Positions 53,364 to 61,855 of a stretch of 62,844 nucleotides of DNA are shown one piece after another; the first letter of the stretch is position 1; each line of letters starts with the position of its first letter. Under the pieces are notes generated by a model that worked only from the letters and a program-made list of their open reading frames with translations, ran no database searches and had not been told where the DNA came from. Origin of the DNA: Bacteroidia bacterium (GTDB lineage: Bacteria; Bacteroidota; Bacteroidia; Bacteroidales; Prolixibacteraceae); contig JAPLDR010000061.1 in assembly GCA_026391655.1 (NCBI GenBank), positions 1 to 62,844 of the forward strand. Reading direction: 5' to 3'. The position numbers and the translations under genes are program-made.

Positions 53364-54299
53364 ATGAAACGCGAGCTCAACCGGGGCGAGCAATTGATTA
53401 TCGGTAAATCGGCAGCCATGCATCATGTGATGAATCTTGTACAAAAAGTTGCTGCCACGGATGCCAACGTGCTCATTACAGGCGAAAACGGTACCGGTAA
53501 AGGTGTAATCGCCAAAGAAATACATCGGTTATCGCTTCGTAAAAACGAACTATTTGTTCTTGTCGATCTGGCTTCACTTGCGGAAACACTCTTCGAAAGT
53601 GAACTTTTCGGACATAAAAAGGGATCATATACAGGTGCAACGGAGGACAGGATCGGGAAATTTGTCATGGCCAGTAAAGGGACGCTTTTCCTCGATGAGA
53701 TCGGGAATATCCCATTGCATCTTCAGGCAAAACTGCTCACCGTATTGCAATCGCGCAGTGTTACTCCGGTTGGTTACAATAAGGAGGTTCAGACAGATAT
53801 CCGGCTTATAAGCGCCACAAACAAAAATGTCCATCAAATGGTCAATGACGGACATTTTCGTCAGGATCTTCTTTACCGGCTCAATACCATCGAGATACAT
53901 CTGCCTTCATTGCGCGAAAGAAATGAAGATGTAGAAGATCTTGCGGGTTATTATGTGGAGCTTTATAGTAAGAAATACGGAAAACCGCAAATGAACATTA
54001 GTACAGCTGCAATCACAAAGCTGCGGAGCCAGCCCTGGCCCGGGAACATCAGGGAATTGCAACATGCCATTGAGAAGGCTGTAATTCTGACCGACAGCAC
54101 TGAACTTCGGCCAATTGATTTTATGGGCGGATTCGAGATGGAACAAATCGCGAGTCAACCCGAAACTTTAGAGGAGATGGAGAGGCATATGATCGCTGCC
54201 GCGATGAAGCGTCATGCAGGAAATCTGACCATTGTTGCTGCCAAACTGGGAATATCGAGGCCGACACTTTACAGCAAAATCGAGAAATATGAGATCTAG
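53364..54299 (+). CDS. Sigma54-dependent AAA+ activator lacking its receiver (3' part of broken NtrC-type gene)
   Basis: A 311-residue protein when started at the ATG at 53364, with AAGGAG six bases upstream (bases that once coded for the linker). AAA+ motifs: Walker A GENGTGKG (about residues 38-45), the sigma54-contacting loop as GSYTGA instead of GAFTGA (about 86-91), Walker B GTLFLDEIG (about 106-114), and the arginine-finger region FRQDLLYRLN (about 170-179). A Fis-type helix-turn-helix closes it (NLTIVAAKLGISRPTLYSKI). Without its receiver it might act constitutively. It overlaps the kinase gene by 11 bases. The nearby ABC exporter is a plausible target, inferred from usual Bacteroidota layouts. 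Confidence 0.85.
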   Translation: MKRELNRGEQLIIGKSAAMHHVMNLVQKVAATDANVLITGENGTGKGVIAKEIHRLSLRKNELFVLVDLASLAETLFESELFGHKKGSYTGATEDRIGKFVMASKGTLFLDEIGNIPLHLQAKLLTVLQSRSVTPVGYNKEVQTDIRLISATNKNVHQMVNDGHFRQDLLYRLNTIEIHLPSLRERNEDVEDLAGYYVELYSKKYGKPQMNISTAAITKLRSQPWPGNIRELQHAIEKAVILTDSTELRPIDFMGGFEMEQIASQPETLEEMERHMIAAAMKRHAGNLTIVAAKLGISRPTLYSKIEKYEI

Positions 54300-55644
54300 A
54301 AGTTATACGCCGTCACTGATTATCTGGCTCCTGATCACTATTTTAGTGAATGAAGTTGCAGGTTTCTATGTTGGAAAGGAGATGTATACACTCGCTGTTT
54401 TATTCTTTGCTGCCGGAGTTCTTTGCGCTGTTCAGCTTATTATTAAATTTCGTCAAACGAACCGGAGTATCAGCTTCTTCTTCGATTCGATCAGGAATGA
54501 AGATACAACGGTTAACTTTCCCGTAAATATTGAGGATAAGTCGCTTAAAGCGCTTAATCAGAGCATGAATGAACTGAATAAACACATTCAGGAAATCAAA
54601 CTCGAAAATGAATATAAAGAGAAGTATTACCGTGCACTGATTCAGCAGGCTTCGATTGGCCTCGTGGTATTAAATGAGCAGGATGAGATTGAACTGATCA
54701 ATGAGGTTATATGCCGGTATGCCGGTATTTCATCAGCTTCAACAAATATGAACTTACTCAAGATCAAGAATAAAGATTTTTACGAAGTCCTCACGCGCAT
54801 TGAAACGGGTGAATCAGTCACTTTTAGAAACAACCTTTCGGGATCGGTTCAGCTGCTTCTTTTCCGCGCCACAGCGATTAAAAGTGGTGATAAAATTGTG
54901 AAGTTAATCTCTGTTCAGGATATCCGCCAGGAACTCGATGAGAAAGAGTTGGAATCATATCAAAAACTGATCAGCATTCTCACACACGAGATTATGAATT
55001 CGATTGCGCCAATGACCTCTGTCTCGAAAACGCTGGTAAATTTTTACATCAAGGGTGGTGCTCCTGTAAAAGCAAATGCAATCGACGATTCAATCATCAG
55101 TACAACAGTTCAGGGTTTGAAACTGATTGAGGAGCAGGGAAACGGACTGGTTAGTTTTGTAAACAGCTATCGCAGATTAATCAGAATCCCGGAACCGGTA
55201 TTCCAACCGTTTGATGTCGATGATTGGATGGAGCAACTGACAATCCTCTTTGCTGAACAATTAAGGTCGGATCATATTGAATTGGATATTGTTGTTGAAA
55301 AGACACTTAATGAAATCTATGCAGATAAGAATCTGATTAACCAGGTCGTTGTCAATCTGATCAACAACGCCATCGACGCCTTGCTGCAAATCGAAGACCA
55401 GCGTAAAATATTGATAGAACTCTCAGCGAATCGCGACAATCGCGTAATTATTAAGATTTCGAACAATGGACCGGCTATCCCCGCTGAGATTCAGGAGAAG
55501 ATTTTTATCCCTTTTTACACGACCAAAGAGAATGGCTCGGGAATCGGATTAAGTCTTTCGCGGCAGATTATGAGGTCACTTAAAGGGTCGATCTCTGTGG
55601 TGTCCAATGATCAGGAAGATACAGTGTTTACGCTTGAGATTTAG
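54289..55644 (+). CDS. Sensor histidine kinase partnered with the NtrC-type regulator
   Basis: A 451-residue membrane kinase, started at the ATG at 54289 (MRSRSYTPSLIIW). Two membrane helices (about residues 8-26 and 32-55), no large periplasmic domain, then a PAS-like region (about 120-215: QASIGLVVLNEQDEIELINE), the phosphoacceptor H in SILTHEIMNSIAPMTS (about 232-247), and an HATPase domain with NLINNAIDAL (N-box, about 355-364), the GSGIGLSLSRQIM G-box (about 418-430). It overlaps the activator gene by 11 bases. Its normal partner receiver is truncated, so signalling may be broken at that step. Confidence 0.9.
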   Translation: MRSRSYTPSLIIWLLITILVNEVAGFYVGKEMYTLAVLFFAAGVLCAVQLIIKFRQTNRSISFFFDSIRNEDTTVNFPVNIEDKSLKALNQSMNELNKHIQEIKLENEYKEKYYRALIQQASIGLVVLNEQDEIELINEVICRYAGISSASTNMNLLKIKNKDFYEVLTRIETGESVTFRNNLSGSVQLLLFRATAIKSGDKIVKLISVQDIRQELDEKELESYQKLISILTHEIMNSIAPMTSVSKTLVNFYIKGGAPVKANAIDDSIISTTVQGLKLIEEQGNGLVSFVNSYRRLIRIPEPVFQPFDVDDWMEQLTILFAEQLRSDHIELDIVVEKTLNEIYADKNLINQVVVNLINNAIDALLQIEDQRKILIELSANRDNRVIIKISNNGPAIPAEIQEKIFIPFYTTKENGSGIGLSLSRQIMRSLKGSISVVSNDQEDTVFTLEI

Positions 55645-55670
55645 CGACCATATTATTTTGCGCTTAACCA

Positions 55671-55889
55671 TCATGAAACTTCTTTATCAAAAAGTTCATG
55701 CTCAATATACAGTCCCTGTTCAATCTCTTTCTTCGATTCAATGATCTCGTTTCGTTGTTCTTCGGTCAGAGCAATGACCGCTGACTCGGTTTTTGAATCG
55801 AGAATAGTCTTGATCGCCTTAAGAAATGAAATGTCATTAATTTCGGTAATCCTGTGAATCAACGCCTTTTTTAATTCAATCGTTGTCAT
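55671..55889 (-). CDS. Antitoxin-like small protein without an adjacent toxin
   Basis: A 72-residue protein (MTTIELKKALIHRITEIND) whose layout, an N-terminal helical part followed by ALTEEQRNEIIESKKEIEQG and an acidic tail, resembles antitoxins that precede RelE/ParE toxins in Bacteroidota. No toxin gene follows: the next minus-strand gene is absent and the kinase gene lies tail to tail 26 bases away. It may be a solitary antitoxin or a leftover of a decayed pair. Confidence 0.6.
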   Translation of the reverse strand: MTTIELKKALIHRITEINDISFLKAIKTILDSKTESAVIALTEEQRNEIIESKKEIEQGLYIEHELFDKEVS

Positions 55890-55943
55890 GATAAATCTTC
55901 CTTTTTACAAAGATACAAATATTTGCAAGTCCAATGCCCCAGC

Positions 55944-56651
55944 TCACCCAATATGCGTCAGATTTCGACCCAGCAACGATGTGATCAACTGTTCACGATA
56001 TGCTTCCGAAACAACGAGTTTGTGTTTGCCGATAATCGCCATATTCCCTTCGATGTGGTCGATTTTTTGAAGATTGATAATGATTGACCGGTGTATTTTC
56101 TGAAAGGAATGCCCCTTCAGTTTCTCTTCCCAATTTTTCAAAGTTTCGTGCGTGATGAGCTTTTTATCCGTGCAACAGACTGTTGTGTAATCGCCACAAG
56201 CTTCTACATAAAGTAGTTCATCCAGATCGATCTGGTAGATCCGCTTATCGGCTTTGACCGTTATTTTTCGCGATAAGCCATTCACAGATTTAGGAACTAA
56301 CCGTTCTTTTGCTTTATTCACCGATTTGTAAAATCGCTCGAAAGAAAACGGTTTCAACAAAAAATCAACTACTTCGAGATCAAAACCATCGACAGCATAT
56401 TGCGGATAGGCAGTGGTAATGATTACGAGTGGCGGTTTAATCAACGTACGTAAAAAACTGACACCCGACATTCCCGGAAGGTTAATATCCAAAAACATCA
56501 AATCAACGGTATTTTTATCGAGAAAAGGTTGTGCAGAGAAAGGATCTGCAAACGAACCGCACCACTCGAGCTCCGGGCATTGCGCCAGGTTTCGTTGCAG
56601 AATCTCCCGCGCGGCAGGTTCGTCTTCGATAACAATACATTTTATGGACAT
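55944..56651 (-). CDS. LytTR-type response regulator
   Basis: A 235-residue two-domain regulator. Receiver: IVIEDEPAAREIL (acidic E10-D11 pair), phospho-site in LMFLDINLPGMS (D55), and the conserved lysine in FLLKPFSFERF (about residues 98-109). LytTR DNA-binding domain from about 130 (KADKRIYQIDLDELLYVEACGDYTTV, by position 133-158; FQKIHRSIIINLQKIDHIE near 192-210). Such regulators bind pairs of short direct repeats. The sensor gene ends five bases upstream, forming a two-component pair. Confidence 0.95.
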   Translation of the reverse strand: MSIKCIVIEDEPAAREILQRNLAQCPELEWCGSFADPFSAQPFLDKNTVDLMFLDINLPGMSGVSFLRTLIKPPLVIITTAYPQYAVDGFDLEVVDFLLKPFSFERFYKSVNKAKERLVPKSVNGLSRKITVKADKRIYQIDLDELLYVEACGDYTTVCCTDKKLITHETLKNWEEKLKGHSFQKIHRSIIINLQKIDHIEGNMAIIGKHKLVVSEAYREQLITSLLGRNLTHIG

Positions 56652-56656
56652 AGTTC

Positions 56657-57898
56657 TTAGTCTAAATCGATCTTCAACGCTACGCTGAAAAGATCAGCTT
56701 CCTCGGCAAACGTAAGCATGTGTTTATCCGGATACAGCAAATTTAATCTTTTTTCAACGTTTTTAATCCCTATTCCGCCCTGATCATTATTAACAGGGTT
56801 TTCGCGACGTGCTATCGGATTTTTTGTACAGAAGAGGAGCTGATGGGGAGTATATTTAATATCGATCCGAATGGTTCCCTTATTTTTCCCGATTCCATGT
56901 TTAAAACAGTTTTCAGCCAGTGGAAGCAATAGTAGTGGAGCAATGTCTGCACCCTTAAAATCACCTTCAATATTCAGTATTATTTCTGTAATATCCTTAT
57001 TGATTCGTTCTTTTTGGAGTCCGACATAGGTTTTAATGATTTCGATCTCTTTCTCCAGTTCGATTTTTTCGCTGGAAGTATCATACAAAACATAGCGCAG
57101 GAAATCAGATAATTGCAAAATTACATCTTTTGTCCGTTGATCACCTTTTGATGCAAGTGCATAAATCGTATTTAAGTTGTTGAACAGAAAATGGGGATTG
57201 ATTTGCGCTTTCAATGCAGCTAATTCATTTTGAACTTTTTCGCGGTTGGCAATCAGCATTAACCAATATTGCCACATCAGAATCGCGATGGTCGTAATTG
57301 CCATGTATCCGATCGTAATCAGAATCAGTTCCCAGGGTTTGAACCACGAAATGTAGAAAAGTTTGGGGAAGATCAGATCGACGCACCAGTCAAACAACGC
57401 ATAATTCAACACTCCGGCTACTACTGCAAGACCGAGTGCATTAATCAGATAAATGCCAAACCTGCCCTGAGATAAATATCTTTTAATTAGTATATTAATA
57501 TTCAAATATACAGCAGATATGATCGTAATGTGAAAGATCAGCACATAAAGGAAGTTATCCATGAAGTATACTAAAACAAGGAGGATACCGAGATTATCAT
57601 CAATTTTGAAGAAGATCGGGAAAAGATTCCATGCAATCAAAATTACAGTGACCGCAGTGACCCCCCGTTTTACCCAGCGATTTATCTTTTTAAAGTACCA
57701 GATAAATGGCGTTAAAATGATTAAGATAATTATATTGCTCAGATATAGCACATTCAACCATGTTATACCGAAACCGTCTATATTATAGCCCGATTCTATT
57801 CCACGACTGAAAAATGAATTGAATACATTGAACGAGATGATCCAGAACAATAAATGCAGTGCAATGACAAATTGATTTATATATTTTATTGTTTTCAT
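56657..57898 (-). CDS. LytS-type sensor histidine kinase (His_kinase family)
   Basis: A 413-residue membrane kinase with about six helices in the first 215 residues and no recognised sensor domain. The cytosolic part starts with a coiled coil (EKVQNELAALKAQINPHFLFNN, with the phosphoacceptor histidine in NPHFLFNNLNTIYAL at about 231-245), followed by the HATPase domain (PLAENCFKHGIGKNKGTI, N-box near 330-338, and GIGIKNVEKRLNLLY near 385-399). It is transcribed after a lipoprotein gene (six bases) and before the LytTR regulator (five bases). Confidence 0.94.
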   Translation of the reverse strand: MKTIKYINQFVIALHLLFWIISFNVFNSFFSRGIESGYNIDGFGITWLNVLYLSNIIILIILTPFIWYFKKINRWVKRGVTAVTVILIAWNLFPIFFKIDDNLGILLVLVYFMDNFLYVLIFHITIISAVYLNINILIKRYLSQGRFGIYLINALGLAVVAGVLNYALFDWCVDLIFPKLFYISWFKPWELILITIGYMAITTIAILMWQYWLMLIANREKVQNELAALKAQINPHFLFNNLNTIYALASKGDQRTKDVILQLSDFLRYVLYDTSSEKIELEKEIEIIKTYVGLQKERINKDITEIILNIEGDFKGADIAPLLLLPLAENCFKHGIGKNKGTIRIDIKYTPHQLLFCTKNPIARRENPVNNDQGGIGIKNVEKRLNLLYPDKHMLTFAEEADLFSVALKIDLD

Positions 57899-57904
57899 GA
57901 TATT

Positions 57905-58612
57905 CTAATTTAAGCGGATTAATTCTAATTTGGCTTTTTGTTTATCCCAATCAATAAAGCGGTTTTGATCGGCATATCGCTCAATCAAAGCTGTCAGTTC
58001 GTTAGGCGAAGCAGTAAGAACAAATCTGCCAGCCTCTTTCACCCACTGGTAATTTACACGTACCCGTTTTTTCTCGATCATTTCCTTCATACAATCAGCA
58101 CCAAGCCAGGATAATCCAATTTGGTTTTTATTCAGGTTAATACGAGCCAGTGTATGGACTTCAAAAAAGCCGTTTGTGGCTAATTCACTTTTCATCAACC
58201 CCCGCTTATCCTGCGGGACAAAATCGGCATAAAGGTCTTTCTCCACACGAAACAACACAACTTTGAACTCGTATTTTGTGGAATCTGTAAGACGCGATAA
58301 TTTTGCGTTGTAGTAATTTTCGGGTTTCCATGTGGTTGAGTCAACCCCTTTTTTGTCTTTTACGACCCATTTCGTGATAGCCTGTTTGATCGTCCAGGTT
58401 GAAGTAGTGTCTGCAACTCCCCAGATGGATGATCGGCTTGAATCTTTGGGCCAAACATTTATCGCTATCCAGGAACCTTCAATCTGTTTTTCAAGGATGA
58501 TGTTTTTTTCGATGTAGAACGGATTGAGCGAACAGATCATAAAATAACTATCATCGCATCCGATAAATAGCAATAGGAGAACTGAAATCAACAATAGCTT
58601 TCTTCGTTTCAT
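57905..58612 (-). CDS. Hypothetical lipoprotein upstream of LytTR two-component pair
   Basis: A 235-residue protein started at the ATG at 58612 (MKRRKLLLISVLLLLFIGCDD), giving a typical lipobox with the cysteine at residue 19; an upstream in-frame start at 58765 would bury this signal. The mature part contains IEKQIEGSWIAINVWP-like strands (as LEKQIEGSWIAINVWP, about residues 39-54), a lipocalin-like or DUF-type beta-rich body, and no known catalytic motif. It is co-transcribed with the sensor kinase six bases on; it could sense or report envelope state, by inference. Confidence 0.7.
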   Translation of the reverse strand: MKRRKLLLISVLLLLFIGCDDSYFMICSLNPFYIEKNIILEKQIEGSWIAINVWPKDSSRSSIWGVADTTSTWTIKQAITKWVVKDKKGVDSTTWKPENYYNAKLSRLTDSTKYEFKVVLFRVEKDLYADFVPQDKRGLMKSELATNGFFEVHTLARINLNKNQIGLSWLGADCMKEMIEKKRVRVNYQWVKEAGRFVLTASPNELTALIERYADQNRFIDWDKQKAKLELIRLN

Positions 58613-58745
58613 AGCATTTGTTTTTAAGATTATGGTGACGAAGATAGATTGATTCATTACTGCCTCCCAATTTTTTCGATGAAATGGCCTGTAATTTCGA
58701 TGAACAAGGCCTTTAGATAGGATCGGGCAAATTTTATTGTATAAA

Positions 58746-58780
58746 AATTGAGCGGGTGACTCCAAGTCACCCGCTCAATT
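58746..58780 (-). terminator. Strong hairpin terminator after leuS
   Basis: Sixteen-base perfect arms 58746-58761 and 58765-58780 around CCA. Read on the minus strand it lies 50 bases past the leuS stop and is followed by TTTTTAT-like sequence, so it fits a Rho-independent terminator. Confidence 0.85.
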
Positions 58781-58830
58781 AAACGATAAACAACATCTTG
58801 CCGGCATTAGCGTAAAACACTGAAATAGTG

Positions 58831-61491
58831 TTATTTTACCACAATATTGATAATCTTATTTGGAACAATAATGATTTTTGCAATCGACTTTCCTTCAATC
58901 CATTTATTGGTATGAGCGTCTGCAAGAACGGCCTTTTCGATGTCGCTGTTTGGCAAATCGATGGGTAATGTAATCTTAAACCGGGCTTTTCCGTTAAATG
59001 AAACCGGGTACCCGAAGGTCTCTTCAGTGAGAAAGGATTCATTAAAGATTGGCCATGGATGATAACTTAGGACCGACTCATTGCCATATAATTGCCAAAG
59101 TTCTTCAGCAAGATGCGGGGCGAAAGGTGCCAGAAGCTGAAAGAAGGTTACTGCTGTTTCGCGATTCACCTTACCGACTTTATAGCAATGGTTTGTAAAG
59201 ACCATCATCTGCGAAATAGCGGTATTGAATTTCATATCCCGAATATCATCACTCACTTTGCGGATGGTCTGGTGTAGGATCTTTAAAGTCTCCTTTGACT
59301 CTTCACCGTCGGCGATATTAGTTAGTTCACCAAAGAAAGCGACGACCCTGCGCAGGAAATTGTAAACGCCTTTAACCCCGTTTTCGGTCCATGGTTTTGT
59401 AGCATCAAGCGGACCGATAAACATTTCAAAAAGGCGCAAAGCATCTGCTCCATAGTTATTTACAACATCGTCCGGGTTGACTACATTTTTCAACGACTTC
59501 GACATTTTTGCAACAATCTGGCGAAATTCTTCACCCGTTTCAATGCTGAAATACTTTCCTTCGCGCTCTTCCACCTGATCGGAAGGAACTTTTGATCCCG
59601 ATGCTGTTTCGTAAGCAAACGCAAGTATCATCCCCTGGTTAAATAATTTCCGGAAAGGTTCTTCGGTAGATACGATACCAAGATCAAAGAGCACTTTATG
59701 CCAGAAGCGGCTGTAAAGAAGATGTAAAACAGCATGTTCTGCTCCACCAACATACAGATCGACCGGCATCCAGTAGTTTTCGGCAACTTTGCTGAAAGGT
59801 TCCTTATTGTTTGCAGGATCGGTAAACCGGAGGTAGTACCAGCACGAACCGGCCCATTGCGGCATCGTATTGGTTTCGCGTCGCCCTTTTCTGCCGTTTT
59901 TATCAGTAACAATCAGCCAGTCGCCGGCATTCGAAAGTGGCGATTCGCCCGATTCACCGGGCAAGTATTTCTCAACTTCAGGTAATGGTAATGGCAATTC
60001 GTCATCGCTCAGCACGCTCACTTCGCCGTCTTCCCAATGAATCACAGGAAATGGTTCGCCCCAATATCTTTGACGGCTGAATAACCAATCGCGCAATTTG
60101 TAGTTGATGGTTGGTTGACCAAGACCGTTTGATTCGAGCCAACTCGTAACTGTCATGATTCCATCCTCTTTCGACAGTCCGTTGATCTCAATTCCGAGTT
60201 CTTTATTTGAAGAATTGATATAGGCGCCATCTTCTGTCCAGCATGCTTCACCGTTCAGTACTTTTGTGCGCAAGTCTGCATCTGCGTTTTTAGGATCAAG
60301 AATACAGATGATTGGGATATTGAAGGTTTGAGCAAATTCAAAGTCACGTGTATCGTGCCCCGGAACTGCCATGATAGCACCGGTTCCATAACCCATTAAA
60401 ACATAGTCAGCTACCCATATTTGGATTTTAGCTCCGTTGATTGGATTGATCGCATAACGACCTGTGAAGACTCCGGTTTTATTTTTTGCCAGATCAGTCC
60501 TGTCGAGATCACTTTTTAGTGCAGCATTCCTGATATAATCTTTCACTGCCTCTCGCTGTCCGGAAGTGGTGATCTCGTCTACCAACTCGTGTTCAGGTGC
60601 AAGAACCATATAAGTTGCTCCAAATAAGGTGTCAGGTCGTGTTGTGTAGACGCGTAATTTTTTATTGGTTCCATCGATTGCAAAATCAACCTCAGCTCCC
60701 GTTGAACGACCAATCCAATTACGCTGCATATCCTTAACGCCAGCCGGCCAGTCGAGCTGATCCAATCCCCCGAGTAATCGTTCGGCATAATGAGGAATTC
60801 GCAACATCCACTGTTTTAGGTACCGGCGCTCAACTTCCCTGGTGCCGCATTTTTCGTGCGAACCGTCGTTCAACACCTCTTCATTGGCGCATACCGTTTT
60901 GCAGGTACGGCAATACCAAACCTGTGCATTATCGTAATAGGCAAGTCGTTTGCCTGCAATATAATTCTGAACTGTAGTTTCACCCTGGTTTTTAATCGCT
61001 GCAGGGATTGGAAGTTCACTGATTTTCCTCCCTCTGTTTTGTTTCTGATCAAACCAGGTATTAAACAAACGGGTAAAAATCCACTGGGTCCATTTATAGT
61101 ATTTCGGGTCAGTAGTATTGATTTCACGTTCCCAGTCATAGCTCAAACCTAATGATTGAATTTGGCGACGAAAGGTGTCACAGTTCTTCCGAGTAGTAAT
61201 GGCTGGATGTGTCCCGGTCTGAATTGCGTATTGCTCTGCCGGCAAACCGAAAGCATCCCATCCCATTGGATGAAGGACATTGAAACCGTTTGCTCTCTTG
61301 TACCGGCAAATAATATCGGTAGCAGTATAGCCTTCCGGATGACCTACATGTAAACCTGCCCCTGAAGGGTAAGGGAACATGTCGAGACAATAGTATTTCG
61401 GCTTTGTATGATCTATTTCCGATTTAAATGTCTTGTTGTCGGCCCAGTATTGTTGCCATTTCTTTTCTATCTCTTTAAAATTATAATCCAT
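58831..61491 (-). CDS. leuS: Leucyl-tRNA synthetase
   Basis: Charges tRNA-Leu. An 886-residue class I enzyme with the HIGH motif as PYPSGAGLHVGHPEGYTATD (about residues 40-59), a zinc-binding part (CRTCKTVCANEEVLN, then HEKCGTREVERR), the editing domain with TRPDTLFGATYMVLAPEHE (by position about 287-305; the threonine-rich and aspartate-containing editing site), and the KMSKS loop as AKMSKSLKNVVNPDDVV (about 676-692). The C-terminal anticodon domain is complete. Single gene with a terminator at 58746-58780. Confidence 0.97.
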   Translation of the reverse strand: MDYNFKEIEKKWQQYWADNKTFKSEIDHTKPKYYCLDMFPYPSGAGLHVGHPEGYTATDIICRYKRANGFNVLHPMGWDAFGLPAEQYAIQTGTHPAITTRKNCDTFRRQIQSLGLSYDWEREINTTDPKYYKWTQWIFTRLFNTWFDQKQNRGRKISELPIPAAIKNQGETTVQNYIAGKRLAYYDNAQVWYCRTCKTVCANEEVLNDGSHEKCGTREVERRYLKQWMLRIPHYAERLLGGLDQLDWPAGVKDMQRNWIGRSTGAEVDFAIDGTNKKLRVYTTRPDTLFGATYMVLAPEHELVDEITTSGQREAVKDYIRNAALKSDLDRTDLAKNKTGVFTGRYAINPINGAKIQIWVADYVLMGYGTGAIMAVPGHDTRDFEFAQTFNIPIICILDPKNADADLRTKVLNGEACWTEDGAYINSSNKELGIEINGLSKEDGIMTVTSWLESNGLGQPTINYKLRDWLFSRQRYWGEPFPVIHWEDGEVSVLSDDELPLPLPEVEKYLPGESGESPLSNAGDWLIVTDKNGRKGRRETNTMPQWAGSCWYYLRFTDPANNKEPFSKVAENYWMPVDLYVGGAEHAVLHLLYSRFWHKVLFDLGIVSTEEPFRKLFNQGMILAFAYETASGSKVPSDQVEEREGKYFSIETGEEFRQIVAKMSKSLKNVVNPDDVVNNYGADALRLFEMFIGPLDATKPWTENGVKGVYNFLRRVVAFFGELTNIADGEESKETLKILHQTIRKVSDDIRDMKFNTAISQMMVFTNHCYKVGKVNRETAVTFFQLLAPFAPHLAEELWQLYGNESVLSYHPWPIFNESFLTEETFGYPVSFNGKARFKITLPIDLPNSDIEKAVLADAHTNKWIEGKSIAKIIIVPNKIINIVVK

Positions 61492-61855
61492 CAGTTTTGG
61501 GCGTATTCGTTCATTTTCAATTAAGCTGCGAAATTAATGCTTTATTCGCTCTGCTCTCAGGGGATATCGAAGAATTGTGCAAAAAAATAGCTTTATATAG
61601 ACTGACAGATTCTGATTTCGATAAAATTCATGCGTTTACAACTCTGACTTATATCATTAAAACAGCAAAACATGTTAGATAACACTATTTTGAACATTGT
61701 AAAGCATTGTTATATTGAATAATACTGTTTTATTGAATTAACTCCTTTTTCAATTTGATGAAAAAGAAAACTGTAATTTTGTATATATTTAAATGAGTAC
61801 CTGTATGAACAGGTTTCTCCGCTTGAATAATTAAGAATTAAAACAAAATAATAAG
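61492..61855. other. 364-base divergent gap between leuS and gdhA
   Basis: AT-rich region containing repeated words such as AACATTGTAAAGCATTGTTA and TATTGAATAATACTG (61691-61735), which may be regulatory for gdhA. A promoter-like element is at 61774-61781. No gene is seen. Confidence 0.4.
61774..61781 (+). promoter_or_regulatory. -7 promoter element before gdhA
   Basis: TAATTTTG matches TAnnTTTG; TTTG at 61754-61757 lies 16 bases upstream as a possible -33 box at slightly short spacing. The gdhA ATG is 74 bases downstream. Confidence 0.5.

Noticed and set aside
58831-61491. Several open frames on the opposite strand of leuS
   Set aside because: They are long only because of the codon make-up of leuS; none has a recognisable domain or start signal.
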